NCBI GenBank assembly: GCA_032718565.1
Contig: JAVGVS010000182.1
Coordinates: 124,001 to 188,000 of the forward strand
Length of the DNA: 64,000 nt
Origin: Distichodus sexfasciatus
Lineage: Eukaryota; Chordata; Actinopteri; Characiformes; Distichodontidae
Reading direction: 5' to 3'
Position numbers and translations under genes: made by a program. A model generated the notes under the pieces. The model saw only the letters and a list, made by a program, of their open reading frames with translations, made no database searches and was not told the origin of the DNA. Positions 1 through 10,720 of this stretch are shown piece by piece. The first letter of the stretch is position 1, and each line of letters starts with the position of its first letter.

Positions 1-452
1 AGTCACGTCACGATAACGCGGTGGACACGCGTGGGAATAATCACTGAAAATATCAAGTAAACGTCTGTGTTGTGAGCAGAACGCTGGTTGTTGTTATTTA
101 TCAGCTAAAAATGAGGAATATTTGACTGAACTGGACGCTTTAGTGAATGACTTCCCTGAGAGTGGTGCGTTTACATGGTGAACAATGTCATTCCTGCGTT
201 TCTACTTCGGTTTTTGTGACGGCGAGACACGGCACCGGTTCTCGTCTCCTTCTTATTCTTCTTTTACGGCGGTCGGCGTCCAGCTTAATGCTGCTTTACT
301 GCCACTGCGGCTCTGGTTAGCTTACTGACCCCCACATTAGGGAGCAGCCACTGTACGTATGCGGATAATAACGTAGACCCAACTAATCCATTATTAAACT
401 AATCTTAACAATCAATTTGAACTGATTTCATCGATTTGTCGTTGCAGCCCTA
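1..452 (+). mobile_element. hAT-like element, family B, 3' part
   Basis: The right end is GTTGCAGCCCTA, the reverse complement of the TAGGGCTGCAAC start seen at 32050. The internal block (GGTCGGCGTCCGGCTTAATG-like, then a stretch with CACATTAGGGAGTAGCCACT) also occurs at 9150-9240 and 36770-36850. The element enters from the left window edge, so its 5' end and target duplication cannot be seen. It lies in the intron after the Ras-binding-like exon 7. No transposase frame is present, so it is non-autonomous. Confidence 0.7.
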
Positions 453-514
453 GACAGTATAGTTTGATAAAAGTCCCAAGAATCATGATGGAACGTGGGA
501 AGACCACAGATTAC

Positions 515-651
515 CTTTGACTTTTAGATAATGTCCTCCAAAGTGGTAGGCGTCAAAGTGAAGCGAGAGGGGAGTGTTGGACTGGTCCAGGAACAGGTCC
601 ACTCGCGATAACTCGATGCCCTTCCGCTCAAAGACGGGGCCCAGCACCTCT
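515..651 (-). CDS. plekhg5: plekhg5 coding exon 7: second half of the Ras-binding-like domain
   Basis: This exon encodes residues 158-203 of the spliced product, including EVLGPVFERKG, VDLFLDQSNTPLSL and FGGHYLKVK. These match the ubiquitin-like Ras-binding-type fold of PLEKHG5 nearly residue for residue. It follows an acceptor ending CACAACTAG (just right of 651) and ends at a GTAATC donor (514 and below). It starts in phase 2, completing an Arg codon with the previous exon, and ends in phase 1 with a G that begins the next codon, as expected where human has Ala. The exon is 137 nt with no stop in frame. In this family the domain precedes the DH-PH catalytic pair. It is the last coding exon inside the window; the next exon should lie beyond the left edge. 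Confidence 0.95.
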
Positions 652-909
652 CTAGTTGTGGAGACGGGGAAGGGAGTTATTTCCGCTGTCATATTTCGAC
701 CAAATGCGAGTCGATTGGTAAACAGAACACAGCAGGACATGTGCGACAGCAAACGAAAGTATCACTGAGGGGAAAATAATACTGGATTACTCAATGGGAA
801 ACAGACGGAGAGTGAGTCAACAGGAAGAAAGCGTGTGAGTATATAACCGAGTTTTTCCTTGTCCTAACTGCGTTTATGAGAACAGCTTCGTGGAAGGAAA
901 TTCCCCCAC

Positions 910-1001
910 CTTAACGTCTTCTTTTTCATGGCGGGGACGATCTCGGCGTTGATGTCAATGTTCAAGTCAAACTTGAGGGTGAAGCACTCCTTGCTGGGAT
1001 C
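910..1001 (-). CDS. plekhg5: plekhg5 coding exon 6: start of the Ras-binding-like domain
   Basis: This exon encodes residues 128-157 plus two bases of codon 158. It reads DPSKECFTLKFDLNIDIN, then AEIVPAMKKKTL, almost identical to the human protein around DPSKECFTLKFDLNVDI. The acceptor is a strong CACCTGCAG and the donor is GTGGGGG, a usable but unusual site. The exon is 92 nt, enters in phase 0 and leaves in phase 2, so it fits both neighbours. It supplies the first beta strands of the ubiquitin-like fold that exon 7 completes. The intron on its 3' side (652-909) is only 258 bp. Confidence 0.95.
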
Positions 1002-1339
1002 CTGCAGGTGGCGACAAACACAACACAACTGAAAAGGGGCGAGATGCGGACAAGGACGAGCCTTCCTGGCTCGGTAACGCAATGCAGCCGTCACGCTGGA
1101 ATACTGTTATTATCTCTTGGAAGGCAGGCTCGCATCTTCCGTTAAAGAACCACATCCTGAGCTCCGGCTAGATGACTCAGAGACCGGTGTCATTTCCTGT
1201 ACAGAGATATTGGCCTCATTAAAGACTGGTGTTTGATGAGATCAGCAGCAGGAAGCCCAAAAAGAGGGTTAAAAAAGTTTTTTGCTTTTTTTTTTTTGAA
1301 CTGGCCGTTAAAAAAAAATTTTTTTAGTTTGTGGCGGCT

Positions 1340-1860
1340 TAGGCCCTATCCACACGGGCGTTGGAATCTTGAATGAACGAACTCGCTCTGAACGCTCTAA
1401 GCGTTTTTGTTGTGTTTTTTGTAGCTGCGCTTGATTGACTTCAGCGAGGCGTTACACTGGCGTCCGTTTGACGCTGTTTGACGCCAAGCTGCAGGCCAAT
1501 TTGTAGTCTGGTGTGTTTACCTGTGGGGCCGGTAATCAGGCTGTCCAAAGTGTTTACCGAAATATCAACTAAAAAATATATACAAATATGAAAGAGGAAG
1601 TTAAAAACCTGTGGCACACGAAGGAGATTAGTCACTGTGCTGCACAGGTGGTTTTACATCACCCAGTGAAGCGTATAAACGGAATATTAAACGAACTTTA
1701 CGGAATCACGGGATATATTCGGCCCTCCAGGACGTCGAGCGAACCCCAATAACGGCAATAACGCCGTTTTCTTAGCGCTCGTCTGGACTTCAGCAAAAAC
1801 CTGGCGCCAGGAAAGCGGTTATTTGACGCGCAGCTGACCGAACGCAGGTCAAATATAGAC
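1340..1860 (+). mobile_element. Interspersed repeat filling the intron between exons 5 and 6
   Basis: The stretch from CACACGGGCGTTGGAATCTT to the CCTGGCGCCAGG region reappears in reverse orientation at 32840-33175, including GTAGCTGCGCTTGATTG and the CCTCCAGGACGTC block. No clear terminal repeats or target duplication were found. It occupies more than half of the 884-bp intron at 1002-1885. Class unknown; DNA transposon remnant is my best guess. Confidence 0.5.
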
Positions 1861-1885
1861 GGCCGTTTAAAATAAAATCACTCAC

Positions 1886-1940
1886 GTCAGTGTGACGCCT
1901 CCGGTGTTTCTTCAGCTTTATTCCTGCCGCTTTACGCTCC
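1886..1940 (-). CDS. plekhg5: plekhg5 coding exon 5: small basic exon
   Basis: This 55-nt exon encodes residues 109-127: GERKAAGIKLKKHRRRHTD. It is too small to stand out as an open reading frame. I found it because exon 4 leaves in phase 2 and exon 6 enters in phase 0, so an exon of length 1 modulo 3 was required. It is bounded by an acceptor ending TTCATTAG and a perfect GTGAGTG donor. The human counterpart has the same plan (DRKSTG then KL, a Lys/Arg run, then RRRHTD). The run of Lys and Arg could act as a membrane-contacting or nuclear-localising patch; that is inference. Confidence 0.93.
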
Positions 1941-2074
1941 CTAATGAACACATGAATCAACATGAATCAACAAGTGTAAGACAAATCACTGTCAAGTCAA
2001 GACATATGGAAACTGTGGTTGTGAAACGCGTCTGTGGAAGTGAAACACATGCACACTGTAGACGGCAGACTGAC

Positions 2075-2177
2075 CCTCGCTCGGTACTCTCATCTTCCTC
2101 CTCCTGATCAGGGTCGGAAGCGGGGCTGGTGCGAGGGGGGCAGGAGCGGGTAGACACATTTCTCGCCAGGATGGAAC
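2075..2177 (-). CDS. plekhg5: plekhg5 coding exon 4: conserved SxLARNVSTRSCPPRTSP linker and acidic tail
   Basis: This exon encodes residues 75-108 plus two bases of codon 109. It reads SILARNVSTRSCPPRTSP followed by SDPDQEEEDESTER. The first part is almost invariant in vertebrate PLEKHG5 (human has SVLARN and the same following block). The acidic run also has a human equivalent (EEEEEE). The acceptor ends TTTTTGAAG and the donor is GTCAGT. The exon is 103 nt, entering in phase 1 and leaving in phase 2. The next intron is 134 bp, the shortest in the visible gene. Confidence 0.95.
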
Positions 2178-2785
2178 CTTCAAAAACACAGATCAAACGT
2201 GCGATAGGTGAGCGTCAACCCCAAAATCCCCCGAAAGGACACCACCTTTTCCCCTCCAATGGGCACGGTTAGTCATCAGTCGTCCGTTTCGCCGGACCTC
2301 ACCGAGGCTCATCTAATGAGGACACATTCCTGTCTTCTCACGGACTCTCCTGTCCACAAAAGTCCCGCACGTCCAAATTTACACGCATGCAGTTACTCCC
2401 AGCGACGATTACTGGAAATCGTGGCGTTGCATAATATGTGACTGATGCAATATTTACACGACAGTGACACCATATCACACTGCAGTAACAAGAAACACAA
2501 CTTAAACAGACTTACAGGAAAAAGCATAAACAGGAATCGAAATTTACAGGGTGTTTAAATAATTGCAGAGTTATCTGGCAGTGAGACTCCAGAAGAATGT
2601 GTGTGTATTTCACTGTTTGTAGGAACCGTAACTTTTTGACACAAAGACGTTTCGCAGATCACATAAGAGACGCTCTTCTGCACAAATTACGTTTACCGCG
2701 CACAAATGTAAATGTACAATTTTGAAACTTGAAAGATTTCAATGCTTTCGTCCGAGCTAATGATGTTAAGGTGAAGAAGATCATA

Positions 2786-3280
2786 TGTGACCCTCCACGG
2801 CAAAACCAGACACTTGTCGCAACGGAGGTTTCCGAGAAAAGCTACCGTTTATGTTGCGTGGGGTAAAATTTTGGATTTTTTGTTTTGAAAAGTGTCTGTT
2901 TTGACCGCTCTACTTCAATATTTACGGTAAATCCACTGGTTGACTAGCGTGAAGATATTTCCCCGGAATCCATCTTCGTCTCCCGAGTTCAGTTAACTTA
3001 ACGCAGGTAGGCTATCCGTGTGGCTGTGAATGCAGCGTAGGCTACCGTAAATGCAAACGTAGCCGCGACCGCACCACGCGTCTGTGAGCGCTACGTCGAT
3101 AGTCAGCGTCAAAGGCAGATTTCTCCGTTTCTCACTTGGCGTGACAGGAGAAACCCGACTCCTTTGAATGCTGATATATCAGTCATATGTCGTGCGATTC
3201 ATTATGCCCTTTCATGAAAACATCATAACTCGATTTTGAAAATTTGCGACAAGCGACTGGTTTTGCCGTGCAGAGTCACA
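2786..3280 (+). mobile_element. TIR element family A, copy 1 (internally deleted)
   Basis: The left end reads TGTGACCCTCCACGGCAAAA and the right end is its near-perfect inverse (TTTTGCCGTGCAGAGTCACA); the inverted repeats run for about 37 bp, to TTGTCGCAA. Compared with copies 2 and 3 this copy lacks about 130 bp after GTTTTGAAA. It is 495 bp, has no coding frame and sits between exons 4 and 3, 64 bp from exon 3. Target duplication is unclear (2 bp at most). Confidence 0.85.
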
Positions 3281-3306
3281 TTTTAGCAGTGAGTTTCCAC
3301 TTTGCC

Positions 3307-3334
3307 TGTGTGTGTGTGTGTGTGTGTGTGTGTG
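3307..3334 (+). repeat. (TG)14 microsatellite beside the exon 3 donor
   Basis: A pure TG run on the plus strand, which is CA on the transcribed (minus) strand. It starts 10 bases downstream of the plekhg5 exon 3 donor at 3344. Confidence 0.97.
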
Positions 3335-3344
3335 AGTGTCCCAC

Positions 3345-3486
3345 CTTGTGGCTGCAGGTCAAAGCGAGGGTGCCGGTCAAAGTGCATATTGTCCGTCTCG
3401 TCCACGTGACAGCGAGAGTCGCATGACTCACATAGGTGAAGCGGGCTCTTGCTGTTCAGATCCTGACAGTCTGGATGATGGCACAC
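3345..3486 (-). CDS. plekhg5: plekhg5 coding exon 3: Cys/His-rich module
   Basis: This exon encodes residues 28-74 plus one base of Gly75. It begins VCHHPDCQDL and continues LHLCESCDSRCH, MHFDRHPRFDL and QPQ. Human PLEKHG5 has the same block (VCHHADC, LNLCEACDSKFH, MHYDGHVRFDLPPQ). Cysteines fall at 29, 34, 46, 49 and 53, with histidines at 30, 31, 54, 62 and 66: a spacing that suggests a small zinc-binding fold, loosely like a B-box. The acceptor is TTCCGTTCAG and the donor GTGGGA. Met61 (CAT on the plus strand at 3385-3387) matches the Met that starts a shorter human isoform. A 28-bp TG/CA repeat begins 10 bases beyond the donor. Enters phase 0, leaves phase 1. Confidence 0.96.
3385..3387 (-). 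other. plekhg5: Conserved internal Met codon in plekhg5 (possible alternative start)
   Basis: The Met61 codon of the spliced frame lies in MHFDRHPRF. Human PLEKHG5 has a Met at the same place (MHYDGHVRF), used as the first residue of a shorter isoform. No separate promoter is visible beside it, so use as a start here is inference. Confidence 0.35.
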
Positions 3487-3769
3487 CTGAACGGAAACAC
3501 ACACGCACACTTTGGTTTTTCAGGAAGTGTGTTTTTCCGTACATACGGAAAAAATCTCTGCTCTGCTCGGATTTTCCGAAAAAAAAAATAAATAAAAAAT
3601 CTGGCACAAATCTTCTCTCAGAGCCTTACCGCCCCCTCCCCGAAAAAAAAGGAACACGAGTTCAAGGTCATCACATGGGTCGGGAAGGCTTAGTGAATCT
3701 CGCTATCGTTACCACGTTCAAAGTCGTGCAACAAGTCCGCTCGCTGCCATGCCTGTTCTTTTCATGCTA

Positions 3770-4330
3770 ATCCTACCATACCCCTAATTAAAGCGCAGAC
3801 TAAATCCTCTACCAGCCATCCCTCAGATGTGTCATTAAGGCTCGGGCCTCTCCAGTCTTGCCCGACTCCCAGCCCCGTTTTCCTTCCTCTTACCTTCCAC
3901 GCTGCATGATGCTCGCACAGTGTTGCTGTTACGCCTCCGGGAGATAAAAGCTCCGTCATGGTCGCGCACCGAGGGGGAAAAAAACCCCGTCCGATTTCCC
4001 CCTCCCCACGGACCCCTACCCCCAAAGATTCCGCAGAAAGCCTGATTAATCTACCTCCTCAGCGTCTAGCCAGGTTAACCCCCCCCCCCGGCAACCAATA
4101 GAGCCTTCGCAGCTCCAAAAGCGGGATTATTGAGGACAGCGCTCCGTCAAGCCCATCTGACAAGGTTTTTGGAGATTAGGCCGGACTCCCCCCTCTCACC
4201 CTCTGGAGTGGATCATGCGAGTAGCTCCGTGACAAACAGGTTTTAAATAGACGAGGAGAGAGGGGGAACAAAAGGGCGTGTTGTCTATAAGAGGTACGAC
4301 GCGGCCTCCGTCGAAGGGGGTTTTAACGCT
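3770..4330. other. Intron stretch without repeat signatures
   Basis: I see no inverted ends, tRNA-like boxes or copies elsewhere in the window. It contains CCCTAATTAAAG and CCTGATTAATC homeodomain-type cores and a C9 run near 4080. No gene is visible. It could be conserved regulatory DNA; only alignment to other fish would show this. Confidence 0.35.
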
Positions 4331-4365
4331 TGCGATGACGATGGAGAGCCAGGAATGACTCGATT

Positions 4366-4925
4366 AGAGCTGAAACCGTTATTAATAACTCGAATAATTC
4401 GATCACGAAAAATGGTGGAGGCAAGGCTTCTAAAACGGAAGCTTGGTTGAATTCTTTTCACCAGTCAGAGCACGCTCCGCTTGTGTTTCACACGGACGCT
4501 TATTAAGCAACGCACAACGTTTTCAGTTCCGCGATCAGGGCGAGACCCGATCCCTCTGTATGTGAAAGTGTTTGCGAGATATTCCGAGCACAAAAAAAAC
4601 AAGAAGTGAATGCGTAAAAATGCTGCAGTTGTCAAATCTCCCCCTTTATTACAGACTAAACTCATATTTTAGCTGATCACTAACCACAACAACCAGTGTT
4701 TGTTACTGACAATACAGCCGTTTATTGAGATTTTCAGCGTTTATTCCGCTTTATTGTTGTCAGGGCGCCGAGTGGCGCGCAGGGGAGTGTGGGAAACAAA
4801 TGAGTTCAAATTGGTTTGAAATTACCCCAAATCTTCGTTTTTAATTAATCCCTCCAATTTTAATTTTCCCTCCAATTTTGTAATGATACAGAGAAACAGA
4901 AAAAATATTTATAAAAAAATATATA
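4366..4925 (+). mobile_element. hAT-like element, family J, 5' part
   Basis: It starts TAGAGCTGAAACCG followed by ATAACTCGAATAATTCGAT, as in the complete copy at 35632-36692. It also shares ATATTCCGAGCACAAA-type and TTTTAGCTGAT blocks with that copy and with 37012-37530. Copy 2 of family A begins immediately after it, and no matching right end was found, so it is probably truncated or interrupted. Confidence 0.65.
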
Positions 4926-5572
4926 TGTGACCCTCCACGGCAAAACCAGTCGCTTGTCGCAACAGAGGTTTTCGAGAAAAACGAGCGTTTATGTTGCGTG
5001 GGGTAAAATTTTGGATTTTTTGTTTTTAGTGTTTTGAAACAGTGGAAGGTCTATACTGTACTGTTGTGAATAGATTTGGCTGAAAAACTTACCCTTTCCA
5101 TCCTAAAAACGTGACTTTCTTGAGGTGAGGAATTCAATTCCAGCAGAATGTTCAAAGTTTCTGTTTTGACCGCTCTACTTCAATATTTACGGTAAATCCA
5201 CTGGTTGACTAGCGTGAAGATATTTCTCCGGAATCCATCTTCGTCTCCCGAGTTCAGTTAACCTAACGCAGGTAGGCTATCCGTGTGGCTGTGAATGCAG
5301 CGTAGGCTACCGTAAATGCAAACGTAGCCGCGACCGCACCAAGCGTCTGTGAGTGCTACGGCGATAGTCAACTTCAAAGGCAGATTTCTCCGTTTCTCAC
5401 TTGGCGTGACAGGAGAAACCCGACTCCTTTGAATGTTGATATCTCAGTCATATGTCGTCCGATTCATTTGATATAGGTATCGTTTTGAAGCTTGATTTAT
5501 GCCCTTTCATGAAAACACAACACAATTTTGAGAATTTGCGACAAGCGACTGGTTTTGCCGTGCAGAGTCACA
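4926..5572 (+). mobile_element. TIR element family A, copy 2 (full length)
   Basis: A 647-bp element with about 37-bp inverted ends (TGTGACCCTCCACGG at left, CCGTGCAGAGTCACA at right). The interior matches copy 3 at 13344-13976 over its whole length, including GCGTAGGCTACCGTAAATGC. No open frame exists, so it is a MITE-like non-autonomous element. It lies in the 24.8-kb plekhg5 intron. Confidence 0.9.
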
Positions 5573-5724
5573 TATGGTAAAATTTGGGTTTAATTTTGTT
5601 AACGTTCTTCTCTCATTAGTACTTACAAATCAGACATCTCTGCCGCAAAACGAACATATCCAGTAAGCTGTTTTAACAAGTTACGTTGCGGTCGGCTACT
5701 TCAACAGAAGCTCTTCAGCTCTTA

Positions 5725-6183
5725 GGACGGGGATACGCTACGTGACACAGGCGCTGCTGCTACGCATGCGTTGTACCGACTACACTTGCGCGCGTACTTT
5801 TTGTTAATCTTGAGGATTCCAACGGGTGGCAGTGTACTCTATGAAAGCGTCCAGTCCGCCGTAAAGTGACAGAAGAAGAGGAAGAAGTTGACTGCGGCTA
5901 CGCAAGAAAACATCGGCTGGGTTTTGCTGTGAAATGGTGGAGGAAAAAAAAAAGATGTTGAAGATAAAAAAGACGGCGAAACGGTTCAGCCGCGTTGATG
6001 GTGAACGACGATGCTGAGGTCAAAACTTGAACACACCGCCACCCCAATTTTTTTGCCGCCACTGCAACTCGCGCACGCGTCGCGCTAATTTCTGACGACG
6101 TGCTCAGTGGACGCGTCAAAAGAACGCGTGGCAGCCATGATGCGTGAGCGTAGGCATTCTGAGCGTTACGTACATCTCGGACC
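5725..6183 (+). mobile_element. Harbinger-like MITE, family E, copy 1
   Basis: The interior (AAGCGTCCAGTCCGCCGTAA, then a GAAGAAGAGGAAGAAG run and AAAACATCGGCTGGGTTTTG) is shared with 24176-24584. The right end, ACGTACATCTCGGACC, is roughly the inverse of the left end. Flanks are TTA at left and CTA at right, resembling the 3-bp TWA target of PIF/Harbinger elements. No transposase frame is present. Confidence 0.55.
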
Positions 6184-6852
6184 CTATACGCCTCAGTTTT
6201 TTGTTGCTTAAATTAATTTATTACCAAAAGCAATGTATAATTAATTTTCTAATGTACAAAACATACTTTATATCGAATGTTTATTTATACGGCTAATTAT
6301 ACTCAACATCTTTTTCTCTCAGGTAGATCTTGTCTTTCACCAGGGCCGAGGTCAGGGATCTTGAAAAAGTTGGTGACCACTGCTGTAGAACAACTATAAC
6401 GTGTACGTTCTGTGTGCTGACTTTCAGGTCTGATGAAAGTGTAATGACTAATACGAGTTTGATGGGGGGTTTTTTTTGGTCTAAATATGACAACTGCTCG
6501 GAATTTCTTTAGTCAGACGTTGTGGATTTTCCGCTTTCTTTACCACTAACAGACGTCCTCGGAAATCAGAACGCCGATCCTGGCAATAAACAAAAGCCTG
6601 TGGCAGGAGAGGAGTGAAATGTGGATTTGGCCTCGAGTTCCCACAACTTCAGAGGGGTGAAGTGGAGCAGAAAAGATTCCATATTTAGACAATAGCCAAA
6701 GGTTGCAAAGGTAAGCAGAGAGGCTTCCACATTCCAACCAAAGTGAACGCTTCTTTAGACAGACTTCTGGAGCCTGAAGTAAAAATGTATAAAGAAGAGA
6801 TACAACCAGAGAGTAAAAGGCCAGGAGACAATTAGTGAGAAGCCAAAAATAT

Positions 6853-7405
<553 letters not shown>

Positions 7406-7522
7406 AGTCTAAAGTTAATGTGTAATACAAGCACCAGCGAAAGTGGAGGAAGCCTCCCAGCATGCAGTGCGGTGACTTGGATTAGTGGGCCGTCAACTAG
7501 GGGCCAATGTCAAGGACAGCTG

Positions 7523-7606
7523 AATGTGTGTGTGTGTGTTTATGGGATGAGATGGCCGCTTACGGAACTATAGGAGAGCGTGTGTGTGTGTGTGTGTGTG
7601 TGTGTC
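7523..7606 (+). repeat. Two short TG microsatellites
   Basis: TG runs at about 7523-7540 and 7580-7605, separated by 40 bp of ordinary sequence. Confidence 0.9.
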
Positions 7607-7736
7607 GGCATTAGGGAAGAGACAGGAGAAAATACAGACAGCTGTGAACACATATCAACCAGTGAGTGACCTCCACAGGGACTTATCACATTTAGGGCCA
7701 CGTGGCACCTGCTGATTTGACCTTATTCTGTCTTAT

Positions 7737-7975
7737 ACACGCACACACACACACACACGCACACACGCGCACACACACACACACACACACGCACGCACAC
7801 GCACGCACGCGCACACACGCACGCACGCACACACGCACGCACGCACACACGCACGCGCGCACACACGCGCACGCACGCACGCACACGCACGCACGCACGC
7901 ACACGCACGCACGCGCAGATACACTCGCAGACACGCGCACACACACACACGCGCGCGTACACACACACACACACA
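7737..7975 (+). repeat. CA / CGCA low-complexity tract
   Basis: About 240 bp of alternating CA, CGCA and CGCG. It is alternating purine-pyrimidine almost throughout, a composition known to favour Z-DNA. Open frames of Thr-His or Cys-Val repeats here are artefacts of the repeat. Confidence 0.97.
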
Positions 7976-8049
7976 GAGTGCTATTTTCGTGAGGTCCTTT
8001 AACTGATTTAATTAACAAGCTCTAAATAATACAACACCCAACCCTAAAC

Positions 8050-8540
8050 TCAACTCAACCACAGTAACCAAAGACAAATCTCTCTTTTACTTTTTACTTA
8101 TTTATTTGAAAATAATGTGGTCTATGTTTATTAAATCAGAGACTCCATCATCTGGAACCAGCCGAATCCAAATGTAATTCTGAAGTAATTTTAACTTAAT
8201 GTTGCCAAGTGGATCTTAGCAAGCGGCCCCAGGAACGGCTTGGGATTCTTTAAAAATGATTCATTAACGATTAGCCTTGAACTAATGTTTGCGTGTGTAT
8301 TAAATGTTCATGCACCCCGGTCCGGATGCCCAGAGAAAGATGGGGTAATTACTTTTTACAATGCCGTTACTGAGAATAAAACGTAGCACGTTACCCTAAT
8401 TAAGCTCACTGAAGCTGTTTTCATTCCACCAGGCTCTCGCAGACACCGGACACACCAAGTTTATTTTCTTATCTTTGGATTGGGTGAGGAGAGGGGGCGG
8501 GAAAACCGAATAAGCAAAGATGATTAAGAAAGAGTAACGT
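8050..8540. other. Intron stretch without repeat signatures
   Basis: Mixed-composition sequence with TCATTAACGATTAG, GTAATTAC and CCTAATTAAGC cores around 8260-8410. No exon, copy elsewhere or inverted end seen. Candidate conserved non-coding DNA. Confidence 0.35.
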
Positions 8541-8754
8541 CATGGTAAGTCAATCAGAGGCAGAGTTTGGCGGGTGTTATCACACAAAGTCGCACAGCCG
8601 CTCACGCAAACGAGCAATAGCAAGTCCGGAGGATTCAAAGGTAGCGTTTTTAAACAGGAAGTACAGACGTTATTGCTCCCGTCACCGAGACAAAAGGCGA
8701 GAATTTATATGTGAAATGTACATGCTGTCCACGAAGAAAGTGTAAATTCTAACA

Positions 8755-9331
8755 ATTCTAAAAAAAATTCTAAACATTCTAAGAAAAAAAATTCTGATGA
8801 ATTGAAAATGAAGAAATATTGAAGTTTTGTCCATTTTTATCCTATTTGGACTCATTTTGGCCTATAACTCATTTTTGACTCATTTCTGGGAGAGAACTAC
8901 ATTTTTGCACGAGACGGCGTTCCACATCAGAGTCGCATCACAATAACGTGGTGCACACGCGTCGGAATAATCACTGAAAACATTAAGTAAACGTCTGCAC
9001 TGTGAGTAGAACGCTGCTGGTTGTTGTTATTTATCAGCTAAAAATGAGTTTTGTCTGTAATAAATGGGTAGATTTGACCGAGTGGTGTGCGTGTGTTTAC
9101 ATGGCGAAAAATGTCATTCGTTCTGGTTCTCGTCTCCTTCTTATTCTTCTTTTATGGCGGTCGGCGTCCGGCTTAATGCTGCTTTACTGCCACTGCGGCT
9201 TTGGTTAGCTTACTGCCCCCCACATTAGGGAGTAGCCACTGGACGTATGTGTAGAATAACGTAATCCATTATTAAATTAGTTGCCAACTATCTTAATAAT
9301 CAATTTTAACCGATGCATTGTTGCAGCCCTA
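8755..9331 (+). mobile_element. hAT-like element, family B, 3' part
   Basis: It ends GTTGCAGCCCTA at 9320-9331, and its interior matches 1-452 and parts of 32050-32345. The left inverted end is missing. The block with GAAGAAATATTGAAGTTTTG and GAGAACTACATTTTTG is a shared signature of this family. Confidence 0.7.
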
Positions 9332-9399
9332 CGGGAATGACCGAAAAGGTTTTTCTGGGCTCCCGTGGTCATATTAGGTCACATTCATCACGCACTTTG

Positions 9400-9955
9400 A
9401 CCCTCGCTAATGAAAGTGTTCTTTTAGCATGCACTCCGACTGCATGACATCGCTGAAAGCAGAGTAGACACTAACTCAAACGTACACACACATTATCGTC
9501 TTATGTCTGTCATACGCGAGGCCATATGGAATGCATTTGGCCGGTCTGGGATATCAAATCCCAAGCATCACAAGCGCGAATCTCGTTGATATTGGGTGCC
9601 AGCTCAGTTGCCGCCGGCACCGTCCGCAGCACCTGATCTGGCTTGTGACTTTATTAAAGAGAGTGCAGATGAAAGGGCTGCTCAAGTCACCGGTGACGCC
9701 ACGCCAAACGCAGGCCTGCAACCCTGCACTGCCAACCTGTCACGCCAGCCACGACGTTACGTAACTGTACGGACGACTTCTTCCTCCCTCTCCGCCTGTC
9801 TCTGGTGCATTAAACCGTGGCATCAATATGACATGCCGCGCCAAATGCTTTTGATGCATTACTGAGGAACAGCGACGGAGCGAAGGACATTTTATCCAAG
9901 ACCTCATGTACCCTGTGACTACTGCCCTGTAGAAATCAGTGTTTTCATGGGATGC
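9400..9955. other. Intron stretch without repeat signatures
   Basis: It holds the internally palindromic GGGATATCAAATCCC and a segment around 9800-9870 (ATTAAACCGTGG, CAAATGCTTTTGATGC) that looks unlike the transposons. Two overlapping short frames are present but lack family resemblance. No gene is called. Confidence 0.3.
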
Positions 9956-9959
9956 GACC

Positions 9960-10425
9960 ATCCGATTTTTTTTAGCGAGAACAATGTGATGACGATAACG
10001 ATGATAAACGTAGGCTATAAAATTCCATCGCGCTTTTTTACCCACTATGCGACACAGTGTTGAGATAGACAATGTCTCTGGCCTATCACGTAGCGAGCGT
10101 GCCTGGCATAACGACAGCCAATCACGGCCAACGATGCAAATGTGCCCACTGCACACGAAGAAGCCACGTGGTTCCCGCAGCACATTACGGTAAAGGCAGC
10201 CGCTTCGACAACAAACGCCTCCCGCCTTGTCCGCCTTGAAACCGATAAAAATTAAAATCTGGCCGCATCCATGCACCCGTAGACGGTAAAAGAAGACCGC
10301 GTCACGACGGGGCCGAATAGCAGCGTCTAAACTACGATCTCAAAAGAGCGCGTTACAATGTTTCCATGGAAAAGGTAACTTAGCGACAACAAGCGCTGAG
10401 AAAGCGCTCTGGAAGTGAGGTTTTG
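9960..10425 (-). repeat. Inverted repeat arm F1 (partner at 16005-16440)
   Basis: The block containing GTGATAGG-type, CCAATCACGGCCAACG, GTAGACGGTAAAAGAAGACC and ACAACAAGCGCTGAGAAAGC is repeated in opposite orientation at 16005-16440, about 5.6 kb away. Both lie in the same plekhg5 intron. It may be a mobile element; end structure is unclear. Confidence 0.75.
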
Positions 10426-10429
10426 ACCG

Positions 10430-10720
10430 AATGGGAAGAATGTTGGACTTCCCTGTGAGAGTCGTGCACGCTAACGAACGCAGCACGTGTGTGAAAAACA
10501 TCATTTATGCGTCACGAATCCTCGTGTTTGAAGGTCAAGTCGCAGAGAGTGTGACGTAACATACCGCGACGCAAAGCTTAGGGAAAAGCGGAAAACGTCG
10601 CGCTGGGAAAGGAGAGACTCGTTTAGAGGAATGGATAACGTCGGAGGTGTACGATTCCGATGGAACTGATCAAGCGGAACCGGTTCTGAGTTGGTTTCCA
10701 CTCCTATGATTCCTATGCGC
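10430..10720 (+). mobile_element. hAT-like remnant, family K
   Basis: Shares GGAGGTGTACGATTC, GGTCAAGTCGC-type and GAACCGGTTCTGAG-type blocks with 17580-17800. The motif of paired GAACCGGTT resembles the 'GGATGGGATTCG...GAACCGGTTC' class seen also at 51300-51345. No complete ends were found. Confidence 0.5.

Noticed and set aside
7692..8018. Cys-Val and Thr-His repeat proteins on both strands
   Set aside because: Artefacts of the CA/CGCA tract.
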